DNA from: an uncultured Bacteroidales bacterium
GTDB lineage: Bacteria > Bacteroidota > Bacteroidia > Bacteroidales > UBA932
Reading direction: 5' to 3'
NCBI GenBank assembly: GCA_934667175.1
Contig: CAKULN010000005.1
Location: forward strand, 1 to 64,000
Length of the DNA stretch: 64,000 bases
Part shown: piece after piece, positions 54,370 to 62,930 of the stretch
Numbering within the stretch: the stretch's first letter is position 1
Layout: each line of letters begins with the position of its first letter
Made by a program: the position numbers and the translations under genes
Notes under the pieces: generated by a model
Told to the model about the DNA's origin: nothing
The model's input: only the letters and a program-made list of their open reading frames with translations
Database searches by the model: none

Positions 54370-56325
54370 TTAACTATCTAATTTTTCCATCAAAGATTCC
54401 CACTCCGCTGTCTTGTGCTCAAGTTCGCGCTTATCCTCAAGATAGGTTCTCGTAAGCTCCATGATGTCGTCACCTGGTCGGGGATCGGAAAGAATCTTCT
54501 CTATTTCCTTCATTCTGGCTTCTACCTTACCGATTTCTGACTCAAGGAATTCGACCCTATGCCTGATCCTGCGTACTTCCTTCGAATCACTCCTCCTCTG
54601 CTCGAACTCCTTCTGAGCCTGTTCTTTTTTGGCTATGGAGTCATTGCTTTCCGAGGCTGGCGAAGTGAAGTTCCCGGTGCCAGGAGAGAATCGCCTCTCC
54701 AATTCCTGAAGATTCTCAATCTTCCTCTCTTCCAAGAAATCATGGACGCTTCCTAGATGCTCCTTGACCTTTCCGTCACGGAACTCGTACATCTTGTCAA
54801 CCAAGCCTTCGAGGAAATCACGGTCATGGGACACTACTATCAACGTGCCATCGTAAGCCTTCAACGCCTGCTTGAGAATATCCTTGGACTTGATGTCCAT
54901 GTGATTGGTCGGCTCGTCCAAAGCAAGGACATTGTACGGCTGCAACATGAATTTCGCCATCCCAAGACGAGCGCGCTCTCCGCCCGACAGAACGCTGACC
55001 TTCTTGTCAATGTCCTCACCTCTGAACAGGAACTGCGCGAGAATGTCACGAAGTTTGTTCCGGACATCTCCGACGGCTATGTTGTCAAGGGTCTCCCATA
55101 CCGTAAGATTGCGGTCAAGGATGTCTTCTTGGTTCTGCGCATAGTAACCGATGGAAACATTGTAGCCGGTCTTTGCCTCACCGCTGATAGGCTGCAACTC
55201 CCCCATTATCACACGCATGAGCGTTGTCTTTCCCTCTCCGTTGCGTCCGATGAGAGCGACTTTCTCTCCCCTTCTGACCTCAATCTCAGCATTCCTGAAA
55301 ACAACCTTCTCCGGATAGCCTACAGTCAAGTCCTTTCCCTTGAACACTATGTCACCGGAACGCGGAGCAGGAGGGAACTTGACTGTCAGCGTCACATTAT
55401 CTGTCTCGTCAATCTCCACTCTGTCAAGCTTTTCAAGCTGCTTGATTCGTGACTGGACCTGATTTGACTTTGTAGGCTTGTAGCGGAATCTGTTGATGAA
55501 ATCCTCCGTCTTCTCGATCATCTTCTGCTGGTTCTCGTAGGCTGCCATCTGCTGCGCAAGCCTTTCTTTCCGCAGCTCGACATACTTGCTGTACGGAACC
55601 TTGTAGTCATGAATATGACCGAGCATGATCTCGACCGTGCGGTTCGTAACATTGTCAAGGAACCGCCTGTCATGCGAAACGAGCAGCAATGATCCACGAT
55701 GCCCCTTAAGGTAATCCTCCAGCCATTCAATTGACTCAATGTCAAGGTGATTGGTAGGCTCGTCCAAAAGCAGGACATCGGGTTCGGAGAGCAGAATCTT
55801 AGCCAGTTCTATACGCATGTTCCACCCCTGGCTGAAAGTCTCTGTCTTCCTGCCGAAATCTTCGTCCTTGAACCCTAAGCCAAGAAGTGTCTTCTGTGCC
55901 AGAACCTCAGGAGGTTCGGACTGACTCATCGCCATAGCGTCAGTCAAGTCATTCAGACGATTGATCAATGAGAGATATTCATCTGATTCATAGTCAGTTC
56001 TCTCGGCAAGTTGTGCATTGACGCTGTCCAGTTCGGCTTGAATCTCAGTGATGTGGTCGAAAGCGGTCAATGTCTCCTCCATCACGGTCCTGCCCTTGTG
56101 GTGCTCCATGATCTGAGGAAGATAACCGATCCGAAGATCGTTAGGCTTGTCAATGCTTCCTGAAGTCGGGCTCTGGAGCCCGCAGATCAATTTCATGATC
56201 GTGGACTTACCCGCTCCATTCTTGCCGACGAGACCTATCTTGTCTTTCTCACTAATGTGGAAATCAATGCTATCCAGAAGTGTGTAGCCACCATAGGCCA
56301 CTGTCAATCCATTAATCGAAATCAT
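54370..56325 (-). CDS. ABC-F family ATPase (ribosome-associated type)
   Basis: Two ABC domains without membrane segments, as in EttA/Uup-type translation factors. 651 residues: Walker A GKNGAGKST and signature TFSQGWNMRIELAK in domain 1; Walker A GRNGEGKTT and signature LSGGERARLGMAK in domain 2. Both Walker B read LLLDEPTNHLD or LALDEPTNHMD. The linker (about 235-320) is charged and helical. A C-terminal coiled coil (about 560-651) resembles that of Uup. The target (translation help, or antibiotic protection) cannot be told from sequence. The start abuts the tatC stop directly. Confidence 0.93.
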   Translation of the reverse strand: MISINGLTVAYGGYTLLDSIDFHISEKDKIGLVGKNGAGKSTIMKLICGLQSPTSGSIDKPNDLRIGYLPQIMEHHKGRTVMEETLTAFDHITEIQAELDSVNAQLAERTDYESDEYLSLINRLNDLTDAMAMSQSEPPEVLAQKTLLGLGFKDEDFGRKTETFSQGWNMRIELAKILLSEPDVLLLDEPTNHLDIESIEWLEDYLKGHRGSLLLVSHDRRFLDNVTNRTVEIMLGHIHDYKVPYSKYVELRKERLAQQMAAYENQQKMIEKTEDFINRFRYKPTKSNQVQSRIKQLEKLDRVEIDETDNVTLTVKFPPAPRSGDIVFKGKDLTVGYPEKVVFRNAEIEVRRGEKVALIGRNGEGKTTLMRVIMGELQPISGEAKTGYNVSIGYYAQNQEDILDRNLTVWETLDNIAVGDVRNKLRDILAQFLFRGEDIDKKVSVLSGGERARLGMAKFMLQPYNVLALDEPTNHMDIKSKDILKQALKAYDGTLIVVSHDRDFLEGLVDKMYEFRDGKVKEHLGSVHDFLEERKIENLQELERRFSPGTGNFTSPASESNDSIAKKEQAQKEFEQRRSDSKEVRRIRHRVEFLESEIGKVEARMKEIEKILSDPRPGDDIMELTRTYLEDKRELEHKTAEWESLMEKLDS

Positions 56326-57105
56326 TTAAGCCTCCTTCTTGATTAGTTCCTCTTCCGGTGAAGCCGGCTTGCAACATAAGACACACACTTCGTACAAAAT
56401 AAGCAGCGGGGCGGCGGCAATCAGCATCGACATAGGATCCGCCGGCGTGATGATGGCCGCTATGCAGAGAATCACCACGATGGCATGTCTGCGGTACTTA
56501 ATCAAAGTGTTCCTTGTCACAATGCCAAGTTTGGAAAGGATTACCACAACGATAGGGAACTCAAACACAATGCCGAACGCCAGTACAGTTGAAGTAAACA
56601 TCGAGATGTAGGAAGTCAGCGAGATCGTGTTCATAACCTCGTCGCTGATCTTATAGCCCATGAAAAAGTTGAGCGAAATCGGCACTATCAGATAGTAACC
56701 GATGACAAGACCGAGATAGAACAGGAAGGATGCGGCAAGGAACGCTCCTCTAATCGCTCGTTTTTCATTTCGATAGAGGGCCGGGGCTATGAACTTCCAT
56801 ATTTCAAAACAGACATAGGGAAATGACAGTATGAACCCTAACTCGAACGCGACCTGAAGATGGATGAAGAACTGGGCTGAAATTTCCAGATTGACAAGGG
56901 ACATCTGCATGTCTCCTAATCTCATCCAACGATAGATGAAGAAATCACTCCGTGTAGGGGCCAAGATGATGTCATCAAAAACCAGCGACTTGAAACAAAA
57001 TACTACGACACTGACAAGCGTAATGACAAGCACTGAGCGGAACAAAGTTCCCCTCAGCACTTCAAGATGGTCCCAAAAGGACATCTCAGCCTCACCAGCC
57101 GCCAT
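56326..57105 (-). CDS. tatC: Sec-independent translocase TatC
   Basis: Receptor core of the twin-arginine export channel. 259 residues with six hydrophobic segments and the family landmarks FWDHLEVLRGTLFRSV at the N-terminus and YVCFEIWKFIAPALYRNEKR after the second segment. The start overlaps the tatA stop by one base (TAATG). With tatA it forms a minimal TatAC system; no tatB is seen here. Confidence 0.96.
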   Translation of the reverse strand: MAAGEAEMSFWDHLEVLRGTLFRSVLVITLVSVVVFCFKSLVFDDIILAPTRSDFFIYRWMRLGDMQMSLVNLEISAQFFIHLQVAFELGFILSFPYVCFEIWKFIAPALYRNEKRAIRGAFLAASFLFYLGLVIGYYLIVPISLNFFMGYKISDEVMNTISLTSYISMFTSTVLAFGIVFEFPIVVVILSKLGIVTRNTLIKYRRHAIVVILCIAAIITPADPMSMLIAAAPLLILYEVCVLCCKPASPEEELIKKEA

Positions 57106-57344
57106 TATTTCTTCTCGATCTTCTCGATTTTGTCAGGAGTCTTGGCAGTGGAATTGAGATCCTTGTCAATGTCACTGATCTGGCTCTCAACCTCGTTCAT
57201 GCCATCCTTAAAACTCTTGACACCTTTGCCAAGGCCCTTCATGAGTTCAGGAATCTTCTTTCCACCGAAAAGGAGAATGATGACAAGGGCGATGATCACC
57301 ACCTGCCAAGGACCTACAACGCCCAAAGGAACTATAAAAAACAT
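57105..57344 (-). CDS. tatA: Sec-independent translocase TatA
   Basis: Pore-forming subunit of Tat, 79 residues. It has an N-terminal membrane helix (WQVVIIALVIILLFGG), a FGGKKIPELMKGLGKG hinge and amphipathic helix, and a charged Lys/Glu tail. It directly precedes tatC and follows the thioesterase gene by 23 nt. Confidence 0.95.
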   Translation of the reverse strand: MFFIVPLGVVGPWQVVIIALVIILLFGGKKIPELMKGLGKGVKSFKDGMNEVESQISDIDKDLNSTAKTPDKIEKIEKK

Positions 57345-57367
57345 ATTCGAAATTATTATTGTGTTAT

Positions 57368-57781
57368 CTATTTATCATTTATGTGAGCCTCGATTGCCTT
57401 CACTAACTTTTCAGGACAACGGACAGGGCGACCAGTCTTCTTGTTCAGGAAGCCAAGGGAGACTTTCCCTTCCACACAAAGCACTCCATCTTGATTATAG
57501 ACGGCCTGTCTGACGTAAAGCTTCGCCAGCGGGACCTCGTCGATCATAGCGACCGCTCGGACAACATCCCCCATCTTGGCGGGGAACCTGTAACGGCACT
57601 CCACTGTGACAATCGGGATAGTCACTCCGTCCTCCTCACATTTCTCTATCGGGTACCCGCACTCGATCATCAAGTTGTTCCTCGCACACTCGAAGTATCG
57701 GATGTAATTCGAGTGATGGACGATGCCCATCTGGTCTGTTTCGTAGTATCTGACAGGGAAAGATGTCTCAGAATTAACCAT
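57368..57781 (-). CDS. acyl-CoA thioesterase, YbgC/4HBT family
   Basis: Small hotdog-fold thioesterase of 137 residues. The active-site segment is YYETDQMGIVHHSNYIRYFE, with the Asp of TDQMG as the usual catalytic residue, and the helix-breaking PVRYYETD at the start. The C-terminus ends in a LGFLNKKTGRPVR strand. The substrate is unknown. It lies 36 nt downstream of valS and 23 nt upstream of tatA; no -7 box was found in either gap, so one transcript from valS is plausible. Confidence 0.92.
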   Translation of the reverse strand: MVNSETSFPVRYYETDQMGIVHHSNYIRYFECARNNLMIECGYPIEKCEEDGVTIPIVTVECRYRFPAKMGDVVRAVAMIDEVPLAKLYVRQAVYNQDGVLCVEGKVSLGFLNKKTGRPVRCPEKLVKAIEAHINDK

Positions 57782-57817
57782 AACAAAAATGTTTATAACT
57801 ACAACAGATTTGTTTTA

Positions 57818-60481
57818 TTACTTATTTTTCAAGGCAGCAAGAGCTTTCTCGTAGCTTTCTATCTTTGAAAGGCTGTCAGCCTCCTTCTTGCGCTCCAAAG
57901 CCACGACTTTCTCCGGAGCATGGGCCACAAAGCTCTCGTTGGACAGTTTTTTCCTCACAGATTCAAGGAAACCACGCTGATGTTCCAGCTCGGTCTCGAT
58001 CTTTTTGATCTCCTCCTCGACATCAACGAGCCCCTCAAGCGGAACAAAGAGTTCCACTGTACGAACAAGCAATGAGACACCGGCCGCGTCACCGAAATCA
58101 GCCACTTTCTCGACAGAAGATATGTTGGCAAGCTTGGTAATCACCGGAAGCATATTCATCGGAAAATCACCCTTTACTTTCAAGGCCAAACTCTCCTTTG
58201 GTGAGATGTTCTTCTGCTGACGGATTCCACGGATTCCGTTCACGGCCTCCTGGGCGATTCCGAACTCTTCGATGACTTTTTCATCGACAGGGCCAGCCTT
58301 AGGAGTCGGTTGGTACATGATGGTCTCCCCTTCCTTACGCTCAGCCATGGACTGCCAGAGTTCCTCCGTAATGAACGGCATCACTGGATGAATCATCTTC
58401 AGCAATTTTTCAAAGAATATGATGGTGGCGTCATACGTCGCCTTGTCGATGCTCTCACCGAATGCCGGCTTGACAGCCTCAAGGTACCAGGCACAGTACT
58501 CGTCCCAGAAAAGCTTGTAGATGCTCATCAGGGCATCGGAGATCCTGAACTTGGAATAATGATCCTCTACAGTCTGAATCGTCTGATTTAACTTGTTCTC
58601 GAACCAATTTACCGCCAACTTGTTAACTTCACTTTGTTGAAGTTCCTCATCAACCGTCCATCCTTGTACAAGACGGAATGAGTTCCAGATTTTGTTGCAG
58701 AAATTTCTTCCCTGCTCAACCTGAGATTCATCATAGAATATGTCGTTGCCGGCTGACGAGCAGAGCAGCATGCCGATTCTCACGGCATCAGCTCCGTACT
58801 TGGCGATGAGGTCAAGCGGATCAGGAGAATTGCCAAGGGTCTTTGACATCTTCCTGCCAAGCTTGTCACGCACGATTCCCGTGAAGTAAACATTACTGAA
58901 CGGGATGTCGTTCATGAACTCGTCCCCGGCCATGATCATCCTGGCAACCCAGAAGAAGATGATGTCCGGTCCAGTAACCAAGTCATTTGTAGGATAGTAG
59001 TAAGCGAGATCCTTGTTCGGTTCGTGCTCCGGATGTCCAGGCTTCTGAGGATCGAACACGGAGATCGGCCAGAGCCAGCTGGAGAACCATGTGTCGAGCA
59101 CATCGTCATCCTGCCTGAGGTCAGCGGCTGTAAGTGCCGGATTGATCTTCTGTGCAGCGGCAAGAGCCTTCTCTGGAGTCTCCTCGACAACAATCTGTCC
59201 ATCTGGAAGATAATAGGCCGGAATCCTCTGTCCCCACCAAAGCTGACGGGAGATGCACCAGTCGTGGGCGTTCTCCATCCAGTGACGGTAGGTGTTGCGG
59301 TACTTGTCCGGAATCAGCTTTATCTTACCGGACTCGACACTTTCAAGAGCCTTGGCGGCAAGGTCTTCCATCTTCAGAAACCATTGTGCGGAGAGCTTAG
59401 GCTCGATGACGGCATTGGTCCTTTCCGAATATCCCACCGGAGAGGTATATTCCTCTACCTTGACAAGGTTACCGGACTCCTCCAACATCTTGACAATCTT
59501 CTTCCTGGCATCAAAGCGGTCCTCTCCGACCAGAATCTGAGCCTTCTCGTTCAGGCGGCCATGGTCATCAATGATGTCCATGACAGGAAGATTGTGACGA
59601 AGACCGATCTCGTAGTCGTGGGCATCGTGGGCAGGAGTGACCTTTAGACAGCCTGTACCGAAATCCATCTCGACATAGCTATCTTCAATCACAGGAATCT
59701 CTCTGTTAATCAACGGGATGAGAACCTTCTTGCCTTTCAGCCAATGATGTCTCTCATCAGCGGGATTCACGCAGATCGCGGCATCAGCCATGATTGTCTC
59801 CGGACGGGTCGTAGCGATCACAAGATACTTGTCGGTCGGATTGCCGTTGCCGTCGGAAACATAATATTTAAGGTGATAGAAATGGCTCTTGGTGTCTCTG
59901 TGGATGACTTCATCGTCACTGATCGCGGTCAGAGCGACCGGATCCCAGTTGACCATGCGCACACCTCTATAAATCATTCCTTTCTTGTAGAAATAGCAGA
60001 ATGTGGCGATCACGGCGTCAGATAACTCTGGCTCCATCGTGAATCTCGTACGGTCCCAATCACAGGATGCCCCCAGCTTGCGGAGCTGCTTGAGAATGAT
60101 CCCGCCATGCTCCTCCTTCCATTCCCAGGCATATTTCATGAACTCGTCGCGGGTAAGGTCTTCCTTGGATATTCCCATTCCTTTGAGTTTGGCCACAACC
60201 TTGCTTTCGGTGGCGATCGAGGCATGGTCCGTGCCTGGAACCCAGCAGGCGTTCTTTCCGTCCATCCTGGCCTTGCGGATCAGCACATCGTTCAATGTGT
60301 TGTTCAGCACGTGTCCCATGTGAAGGATTCCCGTCACGTTAGGTGGCGGAATGACTATCGTGTATGGCTCTTTCCCGTTCGGTTCGGAGTGGAAGCATTT
60401 GTGCTCTGTCCACCATGCGTACCATTTGTCTTCAACTTCCGCCGGATTGTACTTTGCGGAAAGCTCTTTTTTCTCGCTCAT
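57818..60481 (-). CDS. valS: valyl-tRNA synthetase
   Basis: Class I aminoacyl-tRNA synthetase charging tRNA-Val. The start is set at 60481 (MSEKKELSAKYNP); the upstream in-frame ATG at 60502 lies about where transcription should begin. 887 residues. The HIGH-like motif is HMGH in GILHMGHVLNN; the KMSKS motif reads KMSKT in GRKMSKTLGNS. The CP1 editing domain (about 180-330) is present with TTRPETIMADAA. The C-terminal coiled coil (about 825-887) closes the protein. All domains are intact. Promoter TATCTTTG is at 60509-60516. Confidence 0.96.
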   Translation of the reverse strand: MSEKKELSAKYNPAEVEDKWYAWWTEHKCFHSEPNGKEPYTIVIPPPNVTGILHMGHVLNNTLNDVLIRKARMDGKNACWVPGTDHASIATESKVVAKLKGMGISKEDLTRDEFMKYAWEWKEEHGGIILKQLRKLGASCDWDRTRFTMEPELSDAVIATFCYFYKKGMIYRGVRMVNWDPVALTAISDDEVIHRDTKSHFYHLKYYVSDGNGNPTDKYLVIATTRPETIMADAAICVNPADERHHWLKGKKVLIPLINREIPVIEDSYVEMDFGTGCLKVTPAHDAHDYEIGLRHNLPVMDIIDDHGRLNEKAQILVGEDRFDARKKIVKMLEESGNLVKVEEYTSPVGYSERTNAVIEPKLSAQWFLKMEDLAAKALESVESGKIKLIPDKYRNTYRHWMENAHDWCISRQLWWGQRIPAYYLPDGQIVVEETPEKALAAAQKINPALTAADLRQDDDVLDTWFSSWLWPISVFDPQKPGHPEHEPNKDLAYYYPTNDLVTGPDIIFFWVARMIMAGDEFMNDIPFSNVYFTGIVRDKLGRKMSKTLGNSPDPLDLIAKYGADAVRIGMLLCSSAGNDIFYDESQVEQGRNFCNKIWNSFRLVQGWTVDEELQQSEVNKLAVNWFENKLNQTIQTVEDHYSKFRISDALMSIYKLFWDEYCAWYLEAVKPAFGESIDKATYDATIIFFEKLLKMIHPVMPFITEELWQSMAERKEGETIMYQPTPKAGPVDEKVIEEFGIAQEAVNGIRGIRQQKNISPKESLALKVKGDFPMNMLPVITKLANISSVEKVADFGDAAGVSLLVRTVELFVPLEGLVDVEEEIKKIETELEHQRGFLESVRKKLSNESFVAHAPEKVVALERKKEADSLSKIESYEKALAALKNK

Positions 60482-60508
60482 ATTACTGCTTATAATATAC
60501 AAAGTTTA

Positions 60509-60516
60509 CAAAGATA
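60509..60516 (-). promoter_or_regulatory. -7 box for valS
   Basis: TATCTTTG on the minus strand, 28 nt before the chosen ATG at 60481. It overlaps the region of the divergent DUF3467 promoter. Confidence 0.6.
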
Positions 60517-60529
60517 GCACATTTTTCAC

Positions 60530-60537
60530 TAAATTTG
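60530..60537 (+). promoter_or_regulatory. -7 box for the DUF3467 operon
   Basis: TAAATTTG, 22 nt before the ATG at 60559. Confidence 0.6.
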
Positions 60538-60558
60538 CCTTAAAAATACACACATACT

Positions 60559-60888
60559 ATGGAAGAGAAGAAAGAAATCAGTCTGGAAATCCGTCCGGAA
60601 GTGGCAAAGGGCACATATTCAAACCTTGCTATAATCACGCATTCGCACAGCGAGTTCATCATCGACTTCGCCACCATCCTTCCGGGATTGCCGAAGCCGG
60701 ACATCAGCAACCGCATCGTGATGACTCCGGAGCACGCCAAAAGGCTTCTCAACGCGCTCATGGACAATGTGACCAAATACGAGTCACAATTCGGGCTCAT
60801 CAACCTCGGTGGCGGGCAGCCACAACAGGGTGGAACGTTCAATCTCGGTGACCTGCCACAATTCGGTCCTAACGGAGCCAAATCATAA
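60559..60888 (+). CDS. DUF3467 protein
   Basis: 109 residues. The conserved DUF3467 core is visible: PEVAKGTYSNLAIITHSHSE, then EFIIDFATILPG and the RIVMTPEHAKRLLNALMDNV stretch, followed by a Gly/Gln/Pro-rich tail. The family is widespread in Bacteroidota and has no settled function. Its stop overlaps the start of the next gene by one base (TAATG), so the two are likely co-translated. Confidence 0.9.
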   Translation: MEEKKEISLEIRPEVAKGTYSNLAIITHSHSEFIIDFATILPGLPKPDISNRIVMTPEHAKRLLNALMDNVTKYESQFGLINLGGGQPQQGGTFNLGDLPQFGPNGAKS

Positions 60889-61412
60889 TGACAGATTTCA
60901 AGGACATCAAGGCATTCACGTTCGACATAGACGGGGTGATGACAGACGGTGGGATCCTGGCGGATCTCGAAGGTCAGCTCTACAGGACCTTTGACGCCAA
61001 GGATGGTTTTGCCGTCAGAATGGCATGCATGAACGGCTTCCCTGTCGGTGTGATCACAGGGGGACGGTCACAAAGCATCAGAGCCAGATTCAGCAGCAAC
61101 GGCATCAATCCTGAGGACATTTATCTTGGCTCCCGCGACAAAATCGAAGACTTCGAGGACTTCTGCAAGAGACATGGCTTAAGGCCCCACCAAGTCATGT
61201 ACTTCGGTGATGACATCCCGGACATTGAGGTGATTGAGGCCGCCGGAATCGGAGTCTGTCCGAGCGATGCGGTCGAAGAGGTCAAAGAAGCTGCGGACAT
61301 CATCTCCGACAGGCCAGGAGGAAGAGCGTGCGTGCGCGAGTACATGGAAAAGGCCATGAAGGCGCAAGGGCGATGGAACTTCGACGCCATCACTTACAAG
61401 AAAAAGTTTTAG
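60888..61412 (+). CDS. KdsC-like HAD phosphatase (3-deoxy-D-manno-octulosonate 8-phosphatase family)
   Basis: 174 residues, the size of KdsC. HAD motifs: TFDIDGVMTDGG (nucleophile and acid Asp), GVITGGRSQ for motif 2, Lys in the DKIEDF region, and YFGDDIPDIEVI for motif 4. In KdsC it releases phosphate from KDO-8-phosphate for LPS inner-core synthesis; other sugar-acid phosphates are possible. Its place next to lipid A and envelope genes fits. Maf follows after 4 nt. Confidence 0.88.
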   Translation: MTDFKDIKAFTFDIDGVMTDGGILADLEGQLYRTFDAKDGFAVRMACMNGFPVGVITGGRSQSIRARFSSNGINPEDIYLGSRDKIEDFEDFCKRHGLRPHQVMYFGDDIPDIEVIEAAGIGVCPSDAVEEVKEAADIISDRPGGRACVREYMEKAMKAQGRWNFDAITYKKKF

Positions 61413-61416
61413 GAAT

Positions 61417-62001
61417 ATGTTCACTCACGGAAAGAGGATCATACTTGCCAGCAACTCCCCCAGAAGACGCGAGCTTCTGGCAGGACTTGACATTGATTTC
61501 ACGGTTGACACGGGCACTTCGTTTGTCGAGGAGTACTCCCCTGACACTCCGCACGTAAAGGTTCCCGAATTGATGTCGGAGGGTAAGTCACTCGGCTTTC
61601 ATAGGGAACTTGCCGATGACGAGATTCTGGTGACATCGGACACGATGGTCTTGTGCGGGGTCGAGATTCTGGGGAAGCCACAGGACAGAGCAGACGCAGT
61701 CAGGATGCTGAGGCTTCTCTCAGGCCGTGAGCATCAAGTGATTACTGCCGTGACAATCCGTGATGCTCATCGTAAAAGGACATTCTCAGTCTCGACTGAT
61801 GTCTATTTCAAGAACTTGTCCGACAACGAGATTGACTACTACATCGATAACTTCAAGCCTTTCGACAAAGCCGGTGCCTACGGCATTCAGGAATGGATAG
61901 GCTACGTCGGAATCACCAGAATCGAGGGATCGTTCTACAACGTGATGGGTTTCCCTACCCAGCGGTTTTACGAGGAACTACAAGACTTTTTGAACCGATG
62001 A
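61417..62001 (+). CDS. maf: Maf-family nucleoside triphosphate pyrophosphatase
   Basis: Hydrolyses non-canonical or dTTP/UTP-type nucleotides; in some bacteria it inhibits septum formation. 194 residues: ILASNSPRRRELL at the N-terminus, VTSDTMVLCGVEILGKPQD and KAGAYGIQEWIGYVG near the C-terminus match the family. The ATG lies in a GAATATG hexamer. The last codons overlap the next gene by ATGA. Confidence 0.95.
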   Translation: MFTHGKRIILASNSPRRRELLAGLDIDFTVDTGTSFVEEYSPDTPHVKVPELMSEGKSLGFHRELADDEILVTSDTMVLCGVEILGKPQDRADAVRMLRLLSGREHQVITAVTIRDAHRKRTFSVSTDVYFKNLSDNEIDYYIDNFKPFDKAGAYGIQEWIGYVGITRIEGSFYNVMGFPTQRFYEELQDFLNR

Positions 62002-62930
62002 CAAAGGTGATTCTCCACAGGATTGTGAAATATGCAACTACGGCTTTGTTTGCTTTGCTTGTCTGCGGATGCAATCAAGATGCATTTGTGAATCAGCTAA
62101 GTCCTTCAATCCGCGATATTTCACTCCCTGAAGACGGGGACTCTGTCAAAGTCAGGTTCAAGACCGGCGATTGGCGGGTATATTCAATACGTGTCAACGG
62201 TGGACATAGTTGGCACCCTGGCCTCAGCTCCGAAATGACAGAGGTTGATGATGGTAAAATAAAACTGTCGGATAATGGATTCACGATGTTCTACCAAAAG
62301 TCCTCGGAGCGAGAACTGGCCATGTTCTTCCAGCCTAATTTTTCTGATTCAGACCTCAAAGTGGACGTTGTCATCGCCTCTTCATTTGAATATGACACCT
62401 TGACTGTCACCCAACCTCGCAGTTCAGGCTATGATCTGGAAAGAATCGAGTGGAACGAGCCAGTGACAAGGACTTTCCCCGAATATGAAAAAGGCTGGGG
62501 CCCCCTGTCTTACAAAAATGAAGGTCCCGACACATTGCGCGTCAATATGAGAGTGTTTTTCGGAGCGGCCAGACAGGTGAAATTCTCGGACGATTCCGGG
62601 TTCGGACTTTATTGCGGAGACTTCAGAGTACCCGTACCCGACGGAGCATTGAATGATGAGACACTCTGTTTCAGCAAGCAAGACTCTGTAATCTATAGTT
62701 ACGACACAAAAGAATACCCGCTTGTGGATGACAGAGAAATTATCATGAAATTTCCTCCTACCGGAAAATTTTCTCTGTACTATAACGTGCTTTGGAACAT
62801 TGACACCTACTCTACCGGCTACAACATGTCCCTCAGAAATAAGGCCACAGGCAAGATTGTGGAGATCAAAGGAAAGTTTTCGAGCATGTCTCCGAACGGA
62901 GTGTTCTCCCTATATACAGAGAAGCGATGA
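61998..62930 (+). CDS. BACON-like lipoprotein of unknown function
   Basis: 310 residues from MTKVILHRIVKYATTALF; the longer frame before it is an overlap shadow of maf. The N-terminal hydrophobic segment ends at LLVCGC, so C25 (or C23) is likely lipidated. About 30-140 resembles a BACON-type beta domain, with LPEDGDSVKVRFKTGDWRVY and DTLTVTQPRSS. The rest is beta-rich with no family recognised. It overlaps the lipid A deacylase-like gene by ATGA, so the two are probably linked in function or export. Confidence 0.7.
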   Translation: MTKVILHRIVKYATTALFALLVCGCNQDAFVNQLSPSIRDISLPEDGDSVKVRFKTGDWRVYSIRVNGGHSWHPGLSSEMTEVDDGKIKLSDNGFTMFYQKSSERELAMFFQPNFSDSDLKVDVVIASSFEYDTLTVTQPRSSGYDLERIEWNEPVTRTFPEYEKGWGPLSYKNEGPDTLRVNMRVFFGAARQVKFSDDSGFGLYCGDFRVPVPDGALNDETLCFSKQDSVIYSYDTKEYPLVDDREIIMKFPPTGKFSLYYNVLWNIDTYSTGYNMSLRNKATGKIVEIKGKFSSMSPNGVFSLYTEKR